From the NCBI GenBank assembly GCA_016763875.1, contig JAESSZ010000486.1, forward strand, positions 1 through 10,693: 10,693 nt of DNA, read 5' to 3'. This document shows, piece by piece, positions 6,953-10,693 of this stretch. Under the pieces are notes generated by a model that was not told the DNA's origin, did no database searches, and saw only the letters and a program-made list of their open reading frames with translations. The DNA comes from Nannocystaceae bacterium (lineage in GTDB: Bacteria > Myxococcota_A > Polyangia > Nannocystales > Nannocystaceae). Position numbers and translations under genes: made by a program. Each line of letters opens with the position of its first letter. Within the stretch, counting starts at the first letter, position 1.

Positions 6953-7016
6953 TGGGTTCTCCGGCAGGGCGACCATGAGGTCGCGTGAGGTCAAGTGACC
7001 TCCCGGAAAAGAACCC
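6950..7016 (-). promoter_or_regulatory. Structured 5' leader of the RpoH-family gene; candidate RNA thermometer
   Basis: On the minus strand the leader can form a closed three-way junction. P1: GGGUUCU (7016-7010) pairs with AGAACCC (6960-6954), then a UUU bulge (7009-7007), then CCGG (7006-7003) pairs with CCGG (6964-6961). P2: GAGGUC (7002-6997) with GACCUC (6992-6987), loop ACUU. P3: GCGACC (6984-6979) with GGUCGC (6974-6969), loop UCAU. Two bases join P2 to P3 and four join P3 to P1; P1 abuts P2 directly. The Shine-Dalgarno GGAG (6962-6959) is fully paired in P1, and the AUG (6952-6950) is just outside it. A second register pairs UUUUCCGG (7010-7003) with CCGGAGAA (6964-6957), with one G-U pair. 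All 23 pairs of the main fold are Watson-Crick. Masking of the ribosome site is seen; temperature sensing is inferred from the gene it serves. The promoter was not identified, so it is assumed that transcription starts upstream of 7016. Confidence 0.55.
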
Positions 7017-7340
7017 TGTAGCAGCGACAAACCTAGCGAGCCCCCCGGCAGCTCGGTTCGAAGCGAATACATTCTTGCTGCATTCGACTGCCGCGCGCAA
7101 GCGGTAATCGTAGCCGCAGGGCGTCCTGTTTTGAGTCTGTGGCGGGGGCACCAGCGCGCGGGGTATCGACCACCCGCGCGACAGCAACCTACACGTCGCC
7201 CCCCCGGGCGATGGACTCATGGTAGTGGCCACAGTGCGAGCCGTGTGCCTCGCCGCACCATGCCTCGCCTCACCACGCCTCGCCGCACCGCGAGCCGGAG
7301 CCACAGTGACCCTGTGCCTGACTTCCGGCGGGACACAGCG
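7017..7340. other. Divergent intergenic region between the sigma-factor and glycosyltransferase genes
   Basis: No convincing gene. Positions about 7057-7087 form a less GC-rich pocket (with TACATTCTTG) that is the most likely place for promoters of either gene, but no -35/-10 pair with correct spacing was found on either strand. The right half holds a short tandem repeat (7246-7290) flanked by two copies of CCACAGTG (7229-7236 and 7301-7308) and two of CGAGCCG. The frame of the glycosyltransferase is open back to TTG 7131, but the codons there are Arg/Pro/Thr-rich and look non-coding, so this stretch is treated as leader. Confidence 0.5.
7246..7290 (+). repeat. Three 15-bp tandem repeats in the glycosyltransferase leader
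   Basis: Units at 7246-7260, 7261-7275 and 7276-7290 match YGCCTCGCCKCACCR. They end 50 bp before the ATG at 7341. Each lacks Gs in runs and would be unstructured in RNA. They may be a slippage product or clustered binding sites; nothing in the sequence decides. Confidence 0.55.
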
Positions 7341-8882
7341 ATGCGGGGCGACGGATGGACGCGGCTGATCGCGGCCTTGGTGGCGCTGATCCTGGCGATC
7401 TTGACGATCCCCGGTACCGACGACTTCCCACTCGACGACGCGTGGATCCACCTGTCGTACGCCAAGAGTCTGCGGCTTGGCGACGGCCTCAGTTACAACC
7501 CTGGAGACTGGGAAACGGGCTTTTCCAGCCCGATGTGGGTCGCGTTGCTCGCGATGTGGCCCACTTCCGGGGCGCCCGTGCTCCCGGTGAAGCTGCTGGG
7601 CGCGCTGTTGCACGCCGCGACCGCTTGGCTCGCCGCGCATATTGTCTTGGACCTGGTGCGGCAACGCGCCAGCACGACGGCCCCGCTGCCAGCGCAGTCG
7701 ATGGCGCTTCTGGGCGGGGTGTTCGCCGCCTCGGCCCCATCGCTGTTGCAGGGCTCAACGTCGGGCATGGAGGTGCCTTTGACCGCAGCGGCGATCCTGG
7801 CCGTCGCCGCCGCAATGATCGCGGGAGCACCGCTGGCGGCCGGCCTTACCGGATGCCTCGCGGTATGGTGCCGCCCCGAAGCGCTAGGATTTGTCCTGAC
7901 GATGGGCACCGTGCTCGCGATCGCGCGATTCCGGGCCGGGGACACCTCGTCCGCCAGCCTCCGCGCTGCCGTGGTGGCCCCGCTGGGCGCGCTGCTCGGC
8001 CTAGGACTGTGGGTGATGTGGTGTTGGTCGGTCTCCGACTACCCATGGCCCAACACCCAGTACATCAAGGGTACGGGCGGGGGCTTGGCCGGCCTGTCGT
8101 TCATCGCAGACGACGTACTGCCCTGGCAGCCGTGGGTGATGTCGCTGACCGGTGTCGTCTTGCTCGCGCTGGGCCTGCGACGCGATGTCCGCCATCGCCA
8201 CTATGAACTGCTCGCCCTACTCGCCGCGGTGCTTGCCACGTGGCTGGCCATCGCGGTCAGCCGCCCGCTGCACCCCGGGGTTGGGTTCTACGAGGCGCGC
8301 TACTTCGTTCCGTTCGGCGCCCCTATCGCGGTGGTGCTCCCGTTCGGTCTGCTCGCTTGTCGCCGCTGGCTGGCCTGGGCGCTGCTGCTGCCGCTAGCCT
8401 TGGTCACCGGGCGGCAGATCCCGCAACTACGGGCGCGCCTGGTGGAGCAGGCGTCGGATACCCGAACCGTCCATACCGCGGTGGCGCGGACCATCGCCTC
8501 CCAGTTGCCAGCGGACGCGATCGTGGCGGTGGAAGGCGCGGGGGCGACCCGGTACTTCACCCCGCGAACGATGACGATCGTGGACATCGTGGGGCTCAAC
8601 GACCGCGTGGCCGCGCATCTCCACTTCGACCGCCAAGCCAAGATGTGTCACTTCGTTCGCCAGGCCCCCACCCACTTTGCGATCCCTGCCGACTGGCTTC
8701 CGCAGTTCTTGCCTGTGTTCGCCATGCACCCGGTCGCGAGATTCGAAGATCCCCGCTACACCCAGGTACAGCCGCCAAGGCCACTCACGGTCGTGCTCGC
8801 GGCCGTAGACGCTATCAACCCCGCGTGGGTCCAAGGCTGTGCCTCGGCCACTGGACCGGGGGCAACGGCTCGCCCCCAGTAG
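7341..8882 (+). CDS. GT-C-type membrane glycosyltransferase (polytopic)
   Basis: The 513-residue product is polytopic. An N-terminal membrane helix (residues 7-25) leads into FPLDDAWIHLSYAKSLRLGDG, a loop with the acidic pair Asp32-Asp33, then LSYNPGDWETGFSSPMW. This order (Asp-Asp-Ala-x-Ile, Gly-x-Gly-Leu, Asn-x-Gly, Glu-x-x-x-Ser/Thr-Pro-x-Trp) is that of GT-C enzymes that move sugars from polyprenyl-phosphate carriers outside the membrane. Several further hydrophobic helices follow to about residue 365, then a soluble domain with VAVEGAGATRYFTP and IVDIVGLNDRV, common in this group. Acceptor and sugar cannot be told. ATG 7341 is chosen: GGGA lies seven bases upstream and the first membrane helix follows directly, whereas the in-frame extension to TTG 7131 is Arg/Pro-rich and unlike the family. 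It stands alone or heads a unit with the DUF2505-like gene 51 bp downstream. Confidence 0.75.
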   Translation: MRGDGWTRLIAALVALILAILTIPGTDDFPLDDAWIHLSYAKSLRLGDGLSYNPGDWETGFSSPMWVALLAMWPTSGAPVLPVKLLGALLHAATAWLAAHIVLDLVRQRASTTAPLPAQSMALLGGVFAASAPSLLQGSTSGMEVPLTAAAILAVAAAMIAGAPLAAGLTGCLAVWCRPEALGFVLTMGTVLAIARFRAGDTSSASLRAAVVAPLGALLGLGLWVMWCWSVSDYPWPNTQYIKGTGGGLAGLSFIADDVLPWQPWVMSLTGVVLLALGLRRDVRHRHYELLALLAAVLATWLAIAVSRPLHPGVGFYEARYFVPFGAPIAVVLPFGLLACRRWLAWALLLPLALVTGRQIPQLRARLVEQASDTRTVHTAVARTIASQLPADAIVAVEGAGATRYFTPRTMTIVDIVGLNDRVAAHLHFDRQAKMCHFVRQAPTHFAIPADWLPQFLPVFAMHPVARFEDPRYTQVQPPRPLTVVLAAVDAINPAWVQGCASATGPGATARPQ

Positions 8883-8897
8883 ACCAAAGCAACCCGT

Positions 8898-8926
8898 TTG
8901 CGCGGATGCAGTTTTGTCAGTAGCGT
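8898..8926 (+). promoter_or_regulatory. Possible sigma-70-like promoter giving a leaderless message
   Basis: TTGCGC at 8898-8903 and TAGCGT at 8921-8926 are separated by 17 bp, in the 51-bp gap after the glycosyltransferase. The predicted start, about seven bases after the -10 box, falls at 8933-8934, exactly on the GTG of the next gene. No Shine-Dalgarno is seen there, which fits a leaderless transcript. Both boxes are only partial matches. Confidence 0.35.
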
Positions 8927-8933
8927 CCGCGAC

Positions 8934-9443
8934 GTGCTCAAGTTCACCGTCGAACACCGCCTGAACTGCACGCCGCAGCGCCATTGGGAGCTGTTTTGGG
9001 ACCCCGCGTGGAACGAGAAACTCATTGTCGAGGGACTCGGGTTTCTGTCGTGCGCGTGCGACAAAGCGGTCGAGGATGCGGACACTCGGCGGCGTCAGAT
9101 GCTCGTCACGCCGAAGATCAACGTGCCCGCTGTCGTCGCCAAACTGCTGGGCCCGAAGTTGGCGTACACAGAGAAGGGTGTTTTCACCAAAGCGGGTGAA
9201 AAGTGGACGTTCGACACGCTGCTGAGCGTACTGACCGACACGATTCGCATGGGCGGTGCAGTCACGATTCGCGACGAGGGCGATGGTGTGTGCACCCGCG
9301 TCACGGAGTTGTGGACCGATGTGAAGATCTTCGGGATCGGTAAGCAGGTTGAGCGGGCCGCCGAGCGAAACCTCCGCGATGGCTGGGCCGAGAGTGCCCG
9401 CTGGGTCAACGGCTGGCTCGCCGACAATCCCCCCAAGGCGTGA
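8934..9443 (+). CDS. DUF2505 / SRPBCC-like protein
   Basis: The product is 169 residues. It starts with a beta strand (LKFTVEHRLNC), then a helix (TPQRHWELFWDPAWNEKL), and ends in a long helix with ERAAERNLRDGWAESARWVNGWL. This layout and the order of motifs between (a VTPKINVP strand, GPKLAYTE, the Trp/Asp strands at KWTFDTLL, the GDGVCTRVTELWTDVKIFGIG strand pair) fit DUF2505, a START/SRPBCC-type fold with a hydrophobic ligand pocket. The ligand and role are unknown. GTG 8934 is chosen because the first conserved strand starts immediately after it; TTG 8898 would add 12 residues that overlap the promoter-like boxes. There is no signal peptide, so it is probably cytoplasmic. Confidence 0.65.
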   Translation: MLKFTVEHRLNCTPQRHWELFWDPAWNEKLIVEGLGFLSCACDKAVEDADTRRRQMLVTPKINVPAVVAKLLGPKLAYTEKGVFTKAGEKWTFDTLLSVLTDTIRMGGAVTIRDEGDGVCTRVTELWTDVKIFGIGKQVERAAERNLRDGWAESARWVNGWLADNPPKA

Positions 9444-9566
9444 AACTCCTACCTCATCACACCAGAGCGACGACGAATTCCGGGGCTGTATCCGGTTTTT
9501 TCGGCCTCGCTGGTGGTCCGGCTGGCCCAACCCGCAGTTTTTGCACTCAGTTGCGGACGAAGGGGG

Positions 9567-9594
9567 TTGCGGTCCTGATTTTGCCACCTATTTT
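9567..9594 (+). promoter_or_regulatory. Probable sigma-70-type promoter of the 9610 gene
   Basis: TTGCGG at 9567-9572 and TATTTT at 9589-9594 are 16 bp apart in the 166-bp gap between the DUF2505-like gene and the next one. The -10 box sits in the most AT-rich stretch of the window (TATTTTTAG), which stands out against the GC-rich surroundings. The start would be near 9600-9602, giving a leader of only about ten bases. The rest of the gap holds short T runs at 9496-9501 and 9539-9542 but no clear terminator hairpin. Confidence 0.45.
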
Positions 9595-9595
9595 T

Positions 9596-9607
9596 AGAGG
9601 TAGAGGT
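9596..9607 (+). promoter_or_regulatory. Duplicated Shine-Dalgarno sequence before two possible starts
   Basis: AGAGGT occurs twice in tandem (9596-9601 and 9602-9607). The first copy is eight bases from GTG 9610 and the second is eight bases from the in-frame TTG 9616. If transcription begins at 9600-9602 as the promoter suggests, only the second copy is transcribed whole, favouring TTG 9616. The two starts differ by two residues. Confidence 0.4.
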
Positions 9608-9609
9608 CT

Positions 9610-10401
9610 GTGGGTTTGAACGAAACTGCGGCACAACCGGAGCGCCTCGCGCAGCCGGCATGGGAACTGGTGCGTCGAACCGCGGGAAGTCCGCGGGAAC
9701 TGGCTGCCAAGCTGCGGCGTCTGCTGGAGACGCTGCACACCTTCGGTCGTGACGAACAAGTTCGGCCGCGACTGCTCCGCCTGCAACGACTCGGCCACAT
9801 CGACGAGATTCCCTCACGCACTCAGCGCATGGTCGGTGCCCTGGACATGACTCGCTTTTTCATCGTCCCGTGTGCGGCGGACTACTACGACTCCAAGGGT
9901 ATCAACTTCCGCTTCCACACCGTGCTGCGTTGCCTCGACGATCCGGCCTCGCTGATCGACCCCACCGGTCTCAACTCCAGCCGCGACACGATCATCGGGC
10001 ACGTCATGCAGGTGGTGCACGCCAACCCGCACTACGACCTACAACTGCTCGACACCTTCGAGGGCGGACTCGACGCGATGCAAAGCCAAGTCGAAGCGGT
10101 GCTCGAGGGTGTGCATCCGCGGACCAAGTCGATTCAGGCGATTGTCGAAGACCCGGAATACCACCCGCGCCTGCTGGACTACATCCGCGCCTACCGAGCT
10201 GACCCACACGCGCCCCCGCCGATCCGTGACAACGTCTCGCAGCCCCACTTTGCGGCGGTTGAGCGCACGTTCGGCAACCTGCATACGGCGATGCGCTATT
10301 TTGCGCGCATGCCGAGGTCAATCCCGGGCGCGGTGCACCACCTACTGACCGTGGATCAATTCCTCGGCGAGCCTGAGCCCACCACGCGGCCCATCCAGTA
10401 G
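9610..10401 (+). CDS. Protein of unknown function, His-rich core
   Basis: I do not recognise the family. The product is 263 residues with coding-type codon use, no signal peptide and no membrane segment. An N-terminal helical part (about 1-75) with RELAAKLRRLLETLHTFGRDEQ is followed by a segment that looks conserved: MTRFFIVPCAADYYDSKGIN, then FRFHTVLRCLDDPASLIDPTG, then DTIIGHVMQVVHANPHYDLQLLDTF. The spacing of His residues there (His-x4-His-x3-His, plus others later, such as PHFAAVERTFGNLH) could bind a metal or haem, but no known motif is seen. The last part is helical and ends in VHHLLTVDQFL. It has its own promoter-like sequence and ribosome site, and it converges on the MYXO-CTERM gene with a hairpin between. 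Confidence 0.7.
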   Translation: MGLNETAAQPERLAQPAWELVRRTAGSPRELAAKLRRLLETLHTFGRDEQVRPRLLRLQRLGHIDEIPSRTQRMVGALDMTRFFIVPCAADYYDSKGINFRFHTVLRCLDDPASLIDPTGLNSSRDTIIGHVMQVVHANPHYDLQLLDTFEGGLDAMQSQVEAVLEGVHPRTKSIQAIVEDPEYHPRLLDYIRAYRADPHAPPPIRDNVSQPHFAAVERTFGNLHTAMRYFARMPRSIPGAVHHLLTVDQFLGEPEPTTRPIQ

Positions 10402-10412
10402 GGACGCTCAGA

Positions 10413-10440
10413 CGTCCGACGCCACGCGCGACGTCGGACG
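10413..10440. terminator. 9-bp GC-rich hairpin between convergent genes
   Basis: CGTCCGACG (10413-10421) and CGTCGGACG (10432-10440) are exact inverted repeats around a ten-base loop. They start 12 bp after the stop of the 9610 gene and 24 bp after the stop of the opposing MYXO-CTERM gene. The position suggests a terminator working in both directions, but there is no U tract on either side, so termination by this stem alone is uncertain. Confidence 0.5.
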
Positions 10441-10463
10441 GCCTGTCGCGCGAGGGGCCTTAC

Positions 10464-10693
10464 TTAGGCCGCGGTGAGGCGTCGGCGCCTGCGTCTGCCA
10501 AGCCCGGCCAACACCAGCCAGCCGAGCGCGAACGGCCCCACGCTGCGACCGCCGACGCTGCAGCCCTTTTTCGTCGCACCTGGCTCGCCTTCGACGGCTG
10601 GCGGACCAGCCTCGGAGGCTTCGCCCACGCTGTCGTCGTCTCCGGCTGCGTCGTCGTCGTCGTCACCACCGTCTTGCCAACCCGACAGGTCTG
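10464..10693 (-). CDS. MYXO-CTERM surface-sorted protein, C-terminal end only
   Basis: The gene enters from the right edge; only the last 75 residues are in the window, read from 10691 down to TAA at 10466-10464. They begin with an acidic, disordered stretch (a run of five Asp, then another Asp cluster, then Gly/Glu/Pro-rich residues). They end with the three-part tail of TIGR03901-type sorting signals: KKGCSVGG, the hydrophobic stretch VGPFALGWLVLAGLG, and RRRRR before a final LTAA. In Myxococcota this tail is removed by a myxosortase (a CPBP-family membrane protease) and the Cys is thought to be modified, which places the protein in the outer envelope. The catalytic or binding part lies outside the window, so its activity is unknown. 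It has no start codon in the window, which makes it easy to miss. Confidence 0.8.
   Translation of the reverse strand, partial: DLSGWQDGGDDDDDAAGDDDSVGEASEAGPPAVEGEPGATKKGCSVGGRSVGPFALGWLVLAGLGRRRRRRLTAA

Noticed and set aside
6950..7020. CIRCE/HrcA operator or ROSE element at the sigma-factor gene
   Set aside because: There is no TTAGCACTC-N9-GAGTGCTAA, and the ribosome site is paired in a long closing helix rather than in the small ROSE hairpin.
7246..7290. CRISPR-like array
   Set aside because: The 15-bp units are directly adjacent, with no spacers.
7131..7340. N-terminal extension of the glycosyltransferase
   Set aside because: The codons give Arg/Pro/Thr repeats with no family match, while ATG 7341 has a ribosome site and is followed at once by the first membrane helix.
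10460..10669. Minus-strand 69-codon frame at the right edge
   Set aside because: It reads the GACGAC run as poly-Thr and overlaps the frame that encodes the MYXO-CTERM tail, which is far better supported.

Overview
The window is about 70% GC by eye and most likely comes from a member of the Myxococcota. The clearest sign is a partial minus-strand gene at the right edge whose last residues form a MYXO-CTERM sorting tail: a Gly-Cys motif, a hydrophobic helix and a five-Arg cluster. An S46 exopeptidase, a YiiG-like lipoprotein, an acidic linker fused to TPRs and an RpoH-family sigma factor are compatible with this. The genus cannot be told from the sequence.

Layout, left to right. (1) 3-1271 (+): the 3' part of a gene for a low-complexity, acidic protein with C-terminal TPR-like helices. 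(2) 1334-3742 (-), convergent with it: an S46 dipeptidyl-peptidase with its full triad and a DPP7-type Gly at the specificity position. (3) Divergent from the peptidase, 3835-about 4877 (+): a YegS/DAGK-type lipid kinase whose last 25 codons are displaced by an apparent one-base frameshift, followed by a YiiG/DUF3829-like lipoprotein (4947-6041, +). (4) 6077-6952 (-): an RpoH-family sigma factor whose 5' leader folds on paper into a three-way junction that pairs its whole Shine-Dalgarno sequence. (5) 7341-9443 (+): a GT-C-type membrane glycosyltransferase and then a DUF2505/SRPBCC-like small protein with its own possible promoter. (6) 9610-10401 (+): an unrecognised 263-residue protein behind an AT-rich promoter-like island. 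It converges across a 9-bp hairpin on the MYXO-CTERM gene (10464 to the edge, -).

The genes do not form one operon or an obvious multi-gene system. Several concern the cell envelope: exported peptidase, lipid kinase, lipoprotein, membrane glycosyltransferase and surface-sorted protein. The sigma factor is a regulator of the heat-shock/stress type.

The best candidate for something undescribed is the sigma-factor leader (positions 7016-6950 on the minus strand). An 11-bp Watson-Crick helix with a three-U bulge encloses two 6-bp hairpins with four-base loops and holds GGAG paired, with the AUG two bases outside the helix. This is what an RNA thermometer for a heat-shock sigma factor would look like, but it is not a ROSE element or a textbook fourU hairpin. 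All folding was done by eye, and no energy calculation or database search was possible.
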